A DNA stretch of 64,000 nt from Atrichornis clamosus. Taxonomy: Eukaryota; Chordata; Aves; Passeriformes; Menuridae. Position numbers and translations under genes: made by a program. The stretch is taken from positions 248,001 through 312,000 of the forward strand of contig WBMZ01014013.1 of NCBI GenBank assembly GCA_013400975.1, written 5' to 3'. A model generated the notes under the pieces. That model was not told the origin of the DNA and made no database searches. It saw nothing but the letters and a program-made list of their open reading frames with translations. Below, piece after piece: positions 1-12,738 of the stretch (position 1 is its first letter; each line of letters opens with the position of its first letter).

Positions 1-2840
1 CACTATTCTAAGGTAAGATTTTGTTTGGAAAAGGGGAGTAGGGGTTAACATTTGATAATCATCACTAATATGATAAAAGGTTCCTATTACCAATGACTTA
101 AGGACTTCTTCCCTGTAATTTTCAGTTTATGAGTATATAAATTGCTTTGTTATTTAGTGCAGGCTCCCTAAATCCTGAAGTCTTTATGCACTGGATGATA
201 ACAAATGGATCAGTTTTACCACTTCTAATAGTTCAGTAAATCATGGAACAGCCTACCTTTCAGCAAAGCCATCATACAGAACTTATCACAGCAAACCTAT
301 CCGCTGCTATTTCTGACTATATATCTGACAAAACTAATTCATGCTCTGTCTCCTCGCCACACTTGTTTTTCAACAAGGTGAAAACAGCCTTGTAACTGAG
401 GGTTGGTTATACCACTGTTTTGGTTTGGTGAGGGACAGGCACATCTACAGCGTGTGCTGAGCACACTTCTCCTGCCAGAGCACCTCTGCTGACGGCAGCA
501 CCACCGCTACAACAGCCCTGCGAGAAAAAAGCTGGAAAATCTGCTCCTCTGCCCCCTGAAATCCCAGGAACAGCATCAGAACCAGCCTTGCCATCAGGCT
601 GCCCAGGATGTCCAGAGTTTTGCTCACCACATCAGAAAGGCCTCTGCAGCAGTGTCCTGCTGAAGGCAGGTATTGCCCATCTCCAGGCATGACAAGTGAC
701 AACGAAGTAGACAAGGGACCAGGATTTCGGGGAGGCACCGTAGGGGTGAGGTGTGTGCCTGGAATGCAAAACTACAAACCTGAAATACTGGCTATGCAGA
801 GCGAAAATGGGGAAAAGGAGTTACAAGAGAGCATTCACATACCTACAAAACCAGACAAAAAGGTGATGCTACAGGTGCTAATCACTCCCAGCCTATTACC
901 AGAGCAGCCCTGAGTTAACTCCATTAACAAGGCAGCTGAGGATGTCGTTTTTGAGACAACTCACAATTGCTGTCTCATTACAGCTGTTTTTTGTATAGCA
1001 CATCACAACTGCAGAGTGTAAAACCCCACATATTCAACTGCTGGGGCACTTTTTGCACAAGTAGGGGCTGTGTTTAATAATCAGAGAACTCATGTGCAAT
1101 CACTGGCATACAATTCACACACTGAATTCCCCAGTCAGGTACCCAAAGTGATGGTCTGGCAGTGGTATCAGTCTGCAAATAACAACTGTCTTCAGAATCT
1201 TCTCCTACTCCTCATTCTGAAGGAAATCAGAGACTGTTTGAGGAGCTCTAATGGCACCATCACATCGAGAAAAGGAAGCTGTGATGCTGCTCTTTAATAA
1301 ATCAATGCCTCTTTGGCTGCCTTCCAGACCACAAAAACACTTTGGGCATCTTTGCCTGCCTTTCATTTTGTGACTTGTAGGACCCTCTCCACCATCTTGA
1401 TGTCTGCAGATACTCTCTATAACCCTTTTGTTTGGTTTTTTTTCGGCTTCTACCATGAGACTCACTGAACATTCTCCTTTAATAGGTCTCAAACGATGTT
1501 TTTCCAGAAACCCTTGACATTTACTGAAACCTGACATTTGTGTATTAATGGCAAATAAGTAGTGAGACAACAGGTAAGGCTGCATCAGCGTTTTCCTAAA
1601 GCATGCATTGTGCTAAATGGACACGTGTGGCCCAAATGGTTCTGATTTTCAGAGGTGACCTCAAATTATTTTGAGAGCACTTGAAACATATTGGGAAACT
1701 TCTGTCCATCAGTCCACACTCTGTGAGGGAACCCAGGGAATGTCAGGAGACAAAATGAGATGGAGAGTGCCTGCTGGGAGCCTGGCAGAGGGAATGTCTT
1801 CCTGGTGTCTTGGAGCAGGAGGTACCAGTGCATGGATCGGAATGCAGCCATCCACGGTCTGTTCTTGTCCACACTGAAATCCTCAAGTACAAAGACTCAT
1901 TTCTAGGATTTCTTTGAACAGGACATGGTTGCTTTTGAAGAACAGGTATTTCTAGAGGAAAGTGAAGTGCAACCCACAACCGTAAAGTTCTTGCAGTTAA
2001 GTAGCTGCACATCCCCTCTGCAGGTGAATGAGGACAACAGTGCTCCAAGGAACACACTGGGGACAAGAGCTTGGGCACTGCTTCCCACCCGGTGCTAGCA
2101 CATGATATCTACATCACTATACCCCTTCCAACATCCCCACAGTAGGAATGTGTTTTTTTTTTTTCCCCTGCTCTTAAAAAAATTTTGAGAGTATGCAGCT
2201 TGCTGCAAAAGGTAAAATTTGGAATAGTTTCAAGCATTACAAAGCATGTCAGCGCTTTGATTCTATACACAGCCACTAACAGGCCAATAAACTAGGTAAA
2301 AGTCAAACCAACCTGTGATTACTTCAGATTCCCCCACTGCCTTCCAGCACCATCAGAAATTCTTTCAGTAAAGTGAAGCTGGATTCCCTGACTATTCATT
2401 CTCACAATTACAAAGTTCACTTACCACACAACTCTTTTGTCTGAAATCAAAACACTCACTGCATTGTCTCCCCTTCCATGAGCTGCCTATTCTTTCAGTT
2501 ATTAAATTGATTGTACATTAGAGATGCTGTGTTTACCTCAGACACTCTCCATTAGGAGGGATCCAGTCTGTACACTAAATATTTAATTGGTATTCTGAGA
2601 TGCTCTGAATCTATGTATTTTCTCTTTTCCTAAGGGGTTCATGGTTCACATCAGTTGGATACTTCTTTCCCAGCAACAAAATGCAAAGTTAACTATTTCC
2701 AACAGCAAATGCACAGGTGCTGACACTAAACCCAAAACTAATTACACACTATTCCAAAGACAGTGACATTCTGGAATATAACCTCACTCTCAAATCAAAA
2801 TGTAGATTTTTCTGGTAGTATAGACTGATAATACTTTCGT
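1..2840. other. Unique noncoding DNA, no gene recognised
   Basis: AT-rich sequence with a somewhat GC-richer patch at about 440-760. Short open frames occur on both strands, but none has a recognisable domain, signal peptide or splice context, and they overlap one another in different frames. A 12-base T run lies at 2153-2164. I see no CR1 sequence and no tRNA-like fold here. Confidence 0.6.
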
Positions 2841-2865
2841 ATGTGTGAAAACTGGGATTTCTCTT

Positions 2866-2883
2866 CCCCACCCCCCGCCCCCC
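2866..2883 (-). other. C-rich tract, possible G-quadruplex on the minus strand
   Basis: The plus strand has three C runs of 4, 6 and 6 bases separated by single bases (A at 2870, G at 2877). Read on the minus strand this gives long G runs with one-base interruptions, which can be divided into four G-tracts. It stands alone in AT-rich DNA. Whether it folds, or is just a mutable homopolymer, cannot be told from sequence. Confidence 0.35.
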
Positions 2884-3137
2884 AGAAGGGAAATTCTCCA
2901 GTAGCATCACAAGGAGTGGCCGTTCCTCACTTTACTGTCCCACCTTTCATCAGAGACAAATCACCAACGTGGTGGCAACATTCTGACGCGGCCCAAGACT
3001 GCTGCACAGTTCTGAAGCACTTCCCATGACAAAAGCTTGTTGGTACTTTGAGTGAGACTAAAAGAGAGCATCAGCAAGTGGCAGCAGACTGAACATCTGC
3101 TGCTTTTGTTTTCCAGAAGCTTTGGGAGAAAGGAGCA

Positions 3138-3252
3138 GCTTCCGCGAGCACAGCCCTGGGTAACAGTATCGCTGCCCCTTCTCTGCGGGACTGCGGGAGC
3201 CTCGGCTGGGCTCCGCACGCAGCAAAGGGCAAAATGCCGATCACAGGCGTCA
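3138..3252. other. Small GC- and CpG-rich patch
   Basis: About ten CpG dinucleotides fall in roughly 115 bases, against very few in the flanks. The overlapping frames on both strands show no domain I recognise. It may be a small unmethylated regulatory patch or simply a local GC peak. No promoter motif is clear beside it. Confidence 0.35.
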
Positions 3253-3849
3253 CAGGCTCTTCCTGCTTTTCACTGAGCAAGACCTTGCTAAACCACAGCA
3301 CCTTTGCAAACTGACAAACAAACAAGATGAAAGCATTTCAAAAGACACTTTGAGGTTTTGGGTTTTTTTCAAAACATCAGATGTAATGTGCCAGTATGAA
3401 AAACCAGCAAAGAACATTTAGAACTGGGCATCCTGCTTCTATTCAGTTACTGTCTCCTAAGTACACATTACATTCAGAGCAAAGGGGTAACCGGCAGGGC
3501 TTGCTTTCCATTATGACCTGCACTTCAAACAAGCGAGTTCTCCATGAGCAGAGCTCGTTAATGCAATTCTTTACAGGCAGGGAGACTCTGGACTGCAGGA
3601 TCAGGTTGCATAAAGCCCATCTGGCCTCTCCGAGGTGATATTTTGTGTTTTCCTCTGAGCACTGAACTCGGGTGCTTTCTGTACCCTGAGAGAGTCTCCA
3701 CGTTCACTCCCTGCTCTGAATTAAACTCCTCTGTGATTATGGAAATCCAAACTCACAAGTCAGGGAGCACTAACACCTCATTAAACATAAGCTCAAGATC
3801 AATCTTAGCCTAAGACAGACCTTTTCAGGCTATTGCTATGTTACAAATC

Positions 3850-4035
3850 CCAGTGCTGCTGACATCCTCTCCTCCACCTGGCCAAGGGAGGTGCACTCCC
3901 GGTGCCTGCAGCAGGAGCCGCAGCAGGGAGCAGGCTGAGCGCTCCTCAGAACGCACCGGGGGCGCACCAGTGCCTGCTGCAGTGCCAGCAACAGGGCCAA
4001 ATCAGCGGGGCAGGAACAGGGGCAAGTGTTTGAGT
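3850..4035. other. GC-rich patch, weak CpG content
   Basis: This block is clearly richer in G and C than its surroundings, with several CpGs concentrated at 3895-3990 and repeated CAG/GCAGG wording. The 68-residue plus-strand frame over it is rich in serine, arginine and proline, as expected from GC-rich noncoding DNA. I do not call a gene. Confidence 0.3.
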
Positions 4036-4104
4036 GGGCTTTAGTTCAGAAACACACTGCAATATCAACCTGCTTCTGCTATTTTCTGTAATATTGTCAA
4101 AAAT

Positions 4105-4120
4105 CTCCGTTTCAACGGAG
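4105..4120. repeat. Perfect 7-bp inverted repeat with 2-base centre
   Basis: CTCCGTT at 4105-4111 is followed by TC and then its reverse complement AACGGAG at 4114-4120. Two CpGs lie in an AT-rich setting, which suggests some constraint. It could be a dimeric protein-binding site or chance. Confidence 0.3.
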
Positions 4121-4430
4121 TTTCGTCTACATTATATCATCGCACTAACTGTGGTATGATTACAGTTGCACACTTACTAACTTCTTGCTATTTTTAATAA
4201 CTTCAGGGTTTTCCAATGCTTTCAAAATAAAGCCTGAATGATTCTGAATAAAACATGGAAATATATTTTCATTAATCAATTTGAAAAATGACTTTTCTTC
4301 CCTGATTCAACCCTTTCTAGGTAAAAGCCAATGTTTTTCATATCCTTACATGTTTGGTATAAGCCACAAAGCCCTCTAAAAATGATAAAAGTCTTTCCGA
4401 GAGTTGAATGTAACCCTACCACCATTATGT

Positions 4431-4436
4431 TTTATT
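4431..4436 (-). promoter_or_regulatory. AATAAA polyadenylation-type hexamer, minus strand
   Basis: TTTATT on the plus strand reads AATAAA on the minus strand. It lies about 90 bases beyond the stop codon of the candidate terminal exon at 4524-4658, a sensible distance for a short 3' untranslated region. AATAAA is frequent by chance in DNA this AT-rich, so it is supporting evidence only. Confidence 0.3.
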
Positions 4437-4523
4437 TTGGAGTCCCTAACAAGTTTTCAAAATAAGAAATGAATGAAAAAAAACACTTTTTTTTTTAATT
4501 TTGGCTCAGACAGGAGTATTGTT

Positions 4524-4658
4524 TTAATGTACTGAATAGAAAATGGACACATTTTTTCTGCAGCCATTACATCTGACAACAGTACCATAAGCATTGTGTG
4601 CTGTTTTCAAACCAGGAAGAACTGCATGGCACTGCTGGCACACCATGACTGCTCTGTT
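4524..4658 (-). CDS. Candidate terminal exon or gene relic with zinc-ribbon-like CxxC pair
   Basis: This minus-strand frame encodes 44 residues and a stop codon. It has a CQQC motif, 18 residues, then CNGC, and ends in VSIFYSVH. Two CxxC pairs at this spacing resemble a zinc ribbon, for example those attached to some OB-fold DNA-binding proteins, but I cannot assign a family. The start is set by a possible 3' splice site: a T-rich stretch ending CCATCAG, with AG at 4659-4660 and the first exon codon AAC in phase 0. The frame stays open upstream to an ATG at 4712, but those residues look like translated intron. The exon is richer in G and C than its flanks, and an AATAAA lies about 90 bases past the stop. 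No upstream partner exon was recognised. It could be a real last exon, a retrocopy fragment or a chance frame. Confidence 0.25.
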   Translation of the reverse strand, partial: NRAVMVCQQCHAVLPGLKTAHNAYGTVVRCNGCRKNVSIFYSVH

Positions 4659-4712
4659 CTGATGGCAACACGTGAAAAAAATTCTAAAATTTGGATACGT
4701 ATGAATTGACAA

Positions 4713-6480
4713 TAGTTTTGTTATATTTTTAACACTGATGAATATTCAAAATATTTTGCTGCCTCTTCCTGTAAAATAAATACTTTGGATACAAGATTAT
4801 CACAACTGAAAGAAACCCCCACAATCCTACACTGGACTCCACATTTCCAGCTGAGCATATGATGGGAAAGCAACCAAAACCCAGGATCTGCACATTTCAA
4901 AGGCTTAGGATAAATTATTAAGTGAATTCATGGGTTTTTTTCCAGATTTACAGCTGTTTGTTTTCTAATCTCTGTTTAAAGGCAAAAGAGAATATTAAAT
5001 AACTACAGTAACAACCCTTTACTGTATTTTGGATTATTACTTTTCAGGCAAATATAAGAAAATATTTTTCCTAATTTCAAATCAAATGTTAATTACAATC
5101 AGATTTTAAATGTGTGCTTTAGTGGAAGCAGGAGTGTAGACAAGGTATAAGATAGGTATAATTTGGGAGCCTAGCAAGTGAGCCAAAACTCAAAAAATAA
5201 ACTACCTTTTTAAAGGCACTTTTACAGAACATGCTGCCTGATTTTTACTTGGGCACTGTGGCAACATAGTGTAAAAATTCCTAGGAGATTTCATTTTAAC
5301 AAATGGGAAATACCAGTTAGAGTGTCAAGAAAAAAGGAAGAACAAGGGGGAAGATAAATTAGCAAAACTCTGGATTTTTTTTTCCCAGTGCCTGAAGGTT
5401 TTAGATGCAAATGTATGTGCACAAAACTCTGTGCCTGGAATTACTGGTAAGCAGAATGTTTACAATACCTTTATGGTAAGTAGCAAACAAATGATTAGTT
5501 ATCTACATCAAATAAATTGACTCACCATCATTTGATCATGAAAAATTGTGGGAATAAACCAGGAGATTAATGCGATCTACCTTAAAATTCTCAGGCACTG
5601 TGTTAAGTAAAAAAAGGTACACTTGATATCAAGGATGTATCTGAACCATAAAGTATTTGGGGCAAAGGCAGGTTCTTACTCTGTGCTTGTAAAGTGCCTG
5701 TAATTTATGGTGCTATATAAATGATTTTTAACAATGATGAAAACAGTTGTAGAAAGCAGTAGTTCAGAGAATGAAAAAAAAAAAAAAAAAAAGGAGAAAT
5801 GAGCTGATAGCATATGAAGTAATCTATAGCACGTAGGGAAAACCAACCAAAAGGTAATAAAACCATTCATTATGTGCTCTTTGGAGGGCAGCTGCTCTCA
5901 AGTAGCAAAGTGACCTTGAGATGAACACCACTTTTTTACTTTCAGTGTTGTACTCAAAGAGATCTTAAGAACCCAAAGGCAGAGGCAACGACTGCGTGAA
6001 AGAGAAACGCTGTAAATGGAGCTTGTGAGCACGGAGTGCATCTGTGTTTTTGCCCATTACCTATGGAATAACAGTCTACGTGGCATTTGATTACATACTT
6101 GGGATACATCTGTAGCCACTCCTTCACATTAAGGGCTTAAACGTCTGGTATTAGTGGAGCACAGAAAATGCCTGTGATCTGATGTACTCTGGTTTTTATA
6201 TCTCCCTCTCCCTGTCTAAGCCACACTAGCTTTAAAGATAACAGAGGTGATCAAAGCTTCAAAATACACAACAGCACACAGATGTGGAGGAAAAAACATT
6301 CCTGAAACAAGGTCAGCTTCTCCCAGGGGTGAGAAACAACAAAGATGCTAACAAATCAGCAAAGCATTTTTACCTTTCTCAACTGCCTGGCTTATAAAAT
6401 GGATCCTCCAGATACCGTGCTACAAATACAAAAATACAGCTTAGTCTTTCTTCCATCTCTCAATCAATTTGTCAACCAGT
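4713..6480. other. AT-rich unique noncoding DNA
   Basis: No gene recognised. A 19-base A run lies at 5774-5792, and the minus-strand frame across it (5676-5870) is a poly-phenylalanine artefact of that run. I found no CR1 end beside the A run, so it is not clearly a retroposon tail. Confidence 0.6.
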
Positions 6481-6508
6481 ATCTACTGATAGTGGGGACT
6501 GCCTCAAT

Positions 6509-6700
6509 CAAGGGGCAGGACCTTGCACTCGGGCTTTGTTGAACTTCATGAGGTTCACCTGGCTCCACCTCTCCAGCCTGTCCAGGTGCCCGTGGATGGC
6601 ATCCCTGCCCTCCCAGTGCGACCCCACACACAGCTCAGTGCCATGGGCAAGCCTGCTGAGGGTGCCCTGCATCCCACTGCCCTTCCTCAGGACTCCTCAG
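6509..6700 (-). mobile_element. CR1 LINE fragment, coding-strand minus
   Basis: Read on the minus strand, this carries the familiar avian CR1 wording: a gatgccatcc-type phrase, then cacctggacaggctggagag, then aacctcatgaagttcaacaa, and a ccgagtgcaaggtcctg-type phrase. These belong to the region near the end of the CR1 reverse-transcriptase frame. The copy is truncated on both sides and diverged. The repeat becomes unclear beyond about 6700. Two overlapping plus-strand frames at 6523-6826 are antisense shadows of this element. Confidence 0.8.
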
Positions 6701-6799
6701 GAAAGCATCCAACAGTCACCTGTAAAGCAGGGATGCAGGTTTGCTCCTCTCACTGTGCCAACACCTTCTGCAAACACAGGGAAAATTGGGAAACTCTGG

Positions 6800-7884
6800 C
6801 TTAAAGGGTTAAAGAAGAAAAATTAGTCGATCCAAAGGTATTTTTAAAATTCTGTACTTCACTTGTCTTCCAACAGAAGGAAATGCTCCCTGCTAGAGCC
6901 CAAAATTTCAAGATGGCACAAACCTACAGTCAGCTTGATAAAACATGGATTTTGTTTGTGTGGTGCAGCTTCTTTTAATTTCTCTATCCTGCTTCCTGGG
7001 GATTACACTTAGGTTTTTGGGATTTTGTACCAAGAAAACCATTCCTGTTGAACACACAGATTTGGCTTTCAGAACAAGTTGGGATTTTGCTGCAGAGCAG
7101 AACAGAACAGAACAGAGTTACAACTCGATTATTCTTACTATTAAACATTTCAAGAAACTAAAAACAAACATACACTTGTAAAATCCTGAAGCCAAGATTT
7201 CACTCTCAAGTGTGGTGTATGTGCATGTCAACTGCAAGTCTGTAGGACTGGAACCTTAAACTGTATTTATATATACAATACATGTTTGCATATATATACA
7301 TATTAATATTGATGCATGCATTTGTCCTTTTGTTTAGGATCAACTTATTTTTGCTTGTGATTTTGCTGCTTTGAAAAAATTTGGCAGGTATTTAAAAAAG
7401 CATAATTAAATGTTTTTGTAGGGTAGTAAACCTGACCAGTATAAACAAGTAAGGCTTAGAAAGATTTTACAGAACATGGAAAGACTATTACCATCAACAC
7501 AAGAACATGATATCCATATTAAAATCAATATTCCTTCATTCTCTCCACGTGAAAAAATTCTAGTTCAAGAAGTCAATGTGGCCCAGTGACGATATGTTCT
7601 TATAACACTACACAGTCTGGACTGTTCATGTAAATTGGTTTGGGGTTTTTTTTCAGTTATTACAGTATTTTCAATGCCTGCCTTGTTCCCTTTAAAAATC
7701 TCATAGTTCATTCTCTTCTTTTGTATATGACTAAATGAGAATAAAAATCCACCACAGAAAGGATAAAGAGCGTGTTAAAAATCCAGCCCAACTCCCTGCA
7801 ACTGAAAAGACTTTTCTGGTTTTTCACTTTTTTCACCCACATGAAAAAGAAAAGTAAACAGTTCAAGCCAACAGCATTTCCCAT
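6800..7884. other. AT-rich unique noncoding DNA with small simple repeats
   Basis: Holds a short AGAAC-type pentamer repeat at about 7096-7117 and an imperfect AT/TA tract at 7266-7312. No gene or transposon was recognised. Confidence 0.6.
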
Positions 7885-8037
7885 CCAAAATCACACAACC
7901 CCCACCCAAGGCAGAAAAAAAACCTTGTGGAAACACCCTGGGAAAAAACCAACACCAACCCAAAACCAGCGAAAAACCAAACCAACTAAGGAAAAAAAAA
8001 ACCCCAAACCCAGAAAAACCAAATGAAAACCACAAAT
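7885..8037. repeat. A/C-rich low-complexity tract
   Basis: Runs of A broken by CC and CCC give an irregular AAAACC-like texture over about 150 bases. It creates a lysine/threonine/proline-rich frame on the plus strand and a phenylalanine/glycine/tryptophan-rich frame on the minus strand. Neither should be read as a protein. Similar tracts recur through the window. Confidence 0.8.
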
Positions 8038-11000
8038 CCCTCCAAGTAGCACTGTAAACTAGATAGTGTTTGCTGCTTGAATTAGGTGTGACACTACAGA
8101 GACTATGATCTTTGCTAGTCAAATTGCCTAAGCAGCAGCAGAGGTTGAAATAATAAGTCAGGATAGTATAAACACTGTTAAAGCTGTGCACTCAAAGGTC
8201 TGGTTTCCAGACGATCAAAGAGAAACTACAAAAGCCATGTGAAAAAAAGAGCTCCCTCTCAACAAACACAAACTAAGCAAGAAAACCTTTCTTCTTTTCT
8301 AGGACAGCATCCCTGATCACAGCGAGCGATCTGCAGCAGGAGCTGCGTGCAGTCACTGCAGAAAGTCTGGACCAAAAGTCGCTGTGGTGAGTGCAGAAGC
8401 TGTTCCCAAATACAGGGTGGATCCAGGACGTGTGTTCCTAATGTTTGTGCAGCAGGAGGAAGAGAGCACCAGGATGCTGAGTTAATGTTGGGTACTGGTT
8501 CAGCAGCCCTAATGCTGTTTAAAACTATTTCCTTCACAAGTTTACCACTTCCTAAACCTTCATTGCACTTAATGAACTATTTCATGAACCAGTTCCCTGT
8601 CTCTGCTTGTCTGTATGCAGATATGAGTTTAAATACCCACTGAGTAGCTGCTGAGTGCCACAGAGTGTGCTGCAACTCTAAATGGAACCTGACACCCTAA
8701 CTGGACTGGTGCTTAGTGAAAACATTGCTTCAGCCTCACCAAATATTACAGCAATCCTTCAGGTTCAGCAATTATGAAGCACCATACAGAGAAAATACTT
8801 GACTGTGCAAAAATCAAAGTCAAACTCAAAAGAAAGTGGCACTTGAGCAGTAGAAAAGCCTCTGCCTGCTGTTCTCAGAGAGAGATGCCAAAACAACATC
8901 AGGAAAGGAATGGAAAGTTTTCTCAATGTCATTCCATCAAGAGCAGAGTCAGGACAATACCCAAAGGCCTCTTAACTATTCCTGAAAGAATTTAAAGAAA
9001 CCTGAAGTGAGTGGCACCACTATTCAACCAAGTGGTGCAAACACTCTTTCTTCCCCTGATCCAAGGGCCTTATTAGCAGTTAACATTTGAAGAGAACAGA
9101 ACCCTTGTGGTGAGAGGCCATGGCACTTGAAACATGAGCCACAACCATTTTCATTACCTCTCCACTGCTCTTAGTCACCATAATACTCAACAGCAAATTG
9201 GAGGTCAGCATTAGGAGTTACTATTCTTGGGAAGGCTCCTAAAGTTTGCCAGAACTGCCAAGCAGGATTGCAGTTAAATTTTACATTTCTCTAGTTGCCT
9301 TTTTTTTTTTTTTAGCACATATTCATTCCAAGCTAAGTGAAAATTTAAATCACATCCCTACAATTAACCCTTCTTCCCAGAAGTTTGGTGGAACACTGAC
9401 AATGCTTTTATTCTTTTTTTTAGATCTTAATTCCAATATTTTTTCCGTAAACTGTGATGTGAATTACTCTTTATGGAACCACTGGGAATATGTTTGGTAA
9501 GACAGTGAGTGAGAATACTCCAATTTCATGCCATGTCAATGTGCAATACAGACCAGGAAGCAAAAATATGCCTTCTTATTGATCTCACCTACCTGTATCT
9601 TCACACTACACCTACACAGATGATGACACACACAGCTCACTGCACGAATAACTACAGGAACTAAAGAAGGATCACTTTGAGCCACTTGTCTGCCACATCA
9701 AATGCAGCACACACACGTGAATTCCTAAGGAAAGGATGAGTAGTAAACACACTGGCTTGATCCAACGCTACTAGTTATCTGAGCTTTCCCTCTTTTAACC
9801 ACTTTTCCTTTAAGAGGAGGATGTATAATACCAGGTACTTCCAGATTGTTCTTCCAGGCAAAACGTACGCACGCTGTTTGCAAAGGCAGACCAAGGGATT
9901 TTCAGAAGGAAAGGCAAACAGTGACATTTTCATTAATGGCCAGAACCAGCTGCCCAGTCCTGCAGAAATGGTATGAATGACGGGGTTGCTTTCTGGTAAC
10001 AAGACATCACTGACTCACAAAACCAGTTTATACACATTTCTTTGCCTCCCATCCAGTGTGGGAAGAGGTAAAGTGAAAGCAGAGGATTTTGGCCATCCAC
10101 CACACACGTTCTGCCCTGCTATCACCCCAGTAAGTAATTTCAGAGCACCCTCGAGGGGAGCATCTACTTAACAAATCACTTCCACTCTGATTCTCTTCCT
10201 CTCTCCAGTTGTTTGTTTGTTTGTTTTCACTCAGATCAAACTGATTAAAAAATTAGTGTCTGTCACTGAATCACAATTTACCTCCTCGGTGCATCAGAGG
10301 AACACTGTACACAGAAAATGTCAGTGGATTGTTCTTAGATCACTGGAGAAAGCTAATACCACAACGATCAGCTTCAAACATTTTCTTTTAAATAGCTTCC
10401 TCATCTATACAGCTGAGCACATGACAAACCTGGTAAATTAATGCTCTGAACAAAGACACAAATAAAGCTAAATACTGCAGGATTAGTGTTGCTTAAAAAT
10501 TATGTTGGACATAAATGCATTTGCTTCTGGTTTCTCTCTACCTGGCATAACTTTGATATTTTTTTGGCTGCATGTTGCACTTTATTTCATTTACCACCAA
10601 ATAGAACAATATTGAATATAAAACTTCTTTTTGTCTCCTTGAAAATCAGAGTATTATAAAAATATAAAAGTTGATATCAAATACAAGATGATAATAAGAG
10701 TGTGCCCTGCCCATATTTCAGACCAGAGAAGGAACTCTGGCTGCATATAATGCATCTTGATAATAAGCACATGTGAAAGAAGCTGTTAATTAGAGCAACA
10801 ACTAGGTCACTTAAAATTTCAGATCAAGGAAGCTAATCACACCATTTACCATTAGACCTCATTGGTATTCACAGGAACATTTATAAACCCTCCTAGCATT
10901 AGAGTTTGAAATTGCTCTCTGCCCACCTTGGAGAGCTCACCAAGTGTTGCTGCATAAGGACCAAAAGCATTAGCTTATAGAGCACCACTCATGCCAGCAC

Positions 11001-12738
11001 AGATACAGGAGTTCATTTTCAACAATTACACTGAATTAATAATGAAAAATAATAAATTATGAGTTGAAGGTTGCGTAAAGCTTGGTAAGCTTAAAGTTAG
11101 CCTGTACATTTAAGTAATGTCCTTAGGCTATGATTAAAAAAAAACCAACAGCCCAGGTTCAAGTCAAAACAGCAAGGGAGGTTCAGTGGAAACAGCAGGC
11201 AGGCTTCTGAGGCTGCCACTGCCCATTTTTATAGTTTTTTGTTCTATAGCTGATTTCTACCTAGGACTTGTATCCTAATTTTCTTCACGGCCTTAAATAA
11301 CCTGGATCATTCATGGTTCAAAGACTGGTTTTCAGACTTAAATATAAGCAGAAGAGTGTTTTTAAATTATTTTGCTCAAGCTGTGAGTTCTGTGTCTTTA
11401 CAGGTCATTTATAATGCATCAGAATGACAATTACACACAGAGACTCATCAACAGCAAGTGGCAGCAGGAGAGAGTCAGAGAAGAGGAGAGGGTGTGACTG
11501 TCCAAGCAAAGATTTATAAACCAGGACTGGATAACACAAAGCACCATGAGAGGGGACTAAATAGCATCGTTATTTTCTTTAAAGGAAATACTTATGAAGC
11601 ACAGTGGGTGGAAGAAGGTGGAGGGAGCAATTCTGATGAGTCAATTTGCCTTTAAAAATACACTAGGTTTTTTTAGTACAACTCTATTTAAATGACACCA
11701 AATTAGAAAGCAAAAAGAAATAAACATGACAATAACTAATACTGAAGGCAGAACCTTGTAATGGAAATCACTGCCAAGAGAAAGTAAAACTCAAAAAATG
11801 GCATTAATGTTTTGGTTTTTTCTTAAAATCAGATGGATATACACCAAAGTCACCTTATGTCATGTTTCCAAATGAAATTAAAAAAGCCCCAACCAGCCTT
11901 GCTAGAGATAAAATTCCCATAGCTTTCTGTATGATTTCTCATTTAAATAATTCAGGTATAGACATTCATGTCTAGCTGGGGACTGCACCAGGTTGGCAGG
12001 TGAAGAAGTTGCACACTTGTGGTTGCTGTGAATTTCAAATCTGGAGTAGAAAAGAGTTAAAATACACAGGCTTCCTTAATTGTCAGGATTGTCATTCATT
12101 GTAAATATAATGTATAATGGCCAGAGGCTCTAATATGTATGAGTTTCATTGCTCTAAATGCCTTATTCCAGAACAGTGACACTCTGCTTTGTATTTAGAA
12201 TTTAAAAGGCAGTGAAACTAATAAGAGGTGAGAAATATCTGAATAAATTATTATAGTCAGACATGGATATTTCCTTCTTTAGCCATGCAATGACTAATTA
12301 TTTATTTACACCATTATGCTTTTAACAAGCCTTTCTTTTGAAACTTCTTTACAACACTTAGACTAAGAAATGACCTGGGAATCAATAAAGGAGAGTGGCA
12401 GACACATGGTCATCCTGGAAGTGGGAGATATTATGCCTTTTTTGTTGTATTATTAGATGATCTAACAATAATTTGGTCTTAACTCAGTTTAACAAGCACA
12501 AACATAAATTGGCATTTTGTTGTTTTAATCCTGCTTTCTCATTCTATTTCAATTCTTTCAGCTGGGATGAAACAACATTTTTTTGTGAAGAGACTGCCTC
12601 ACATCCAAGTGTTCAAGGTAGGCCACAAATCCCAAAAGAAAATACTGCAGGCATGCAAAAATCTAATTCAGCCAGTTATGCATTTCTGTAACAGCTCTGC
12701 TCAGTTAGGGAGCCAACCTAAAAGTGACACAATGGTCC
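8038..12738. other. Unique noncoding DNA
   Basis: No gene or clear transposon. A 14-base T run lies at 9300-9313 and a short TTTG tract at 10210-10227. Short frames on both strands lack domains and splice context. Parts near 10800-11100 and 12090-12340 are AT-rich and dense in TAAT-like words, but I cannot claim conservation. Confidence 0.55.

Noticed and set aside
5676..5870. Minus-strand frame with a phenylalanine run
   Set aside because: Produced by the 19-base A run.
6523..6826. Two overlapping plus-strand frames of about 95 codons
   Set aside because: They run antisense through a CR1 fragment and are not independent genes.
7772..8191. Lysine/proline-rich and phenylalanine/glycine-rich frames
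   Set aside because: Composition artefacts of an A/C-rich low-complexity tract.
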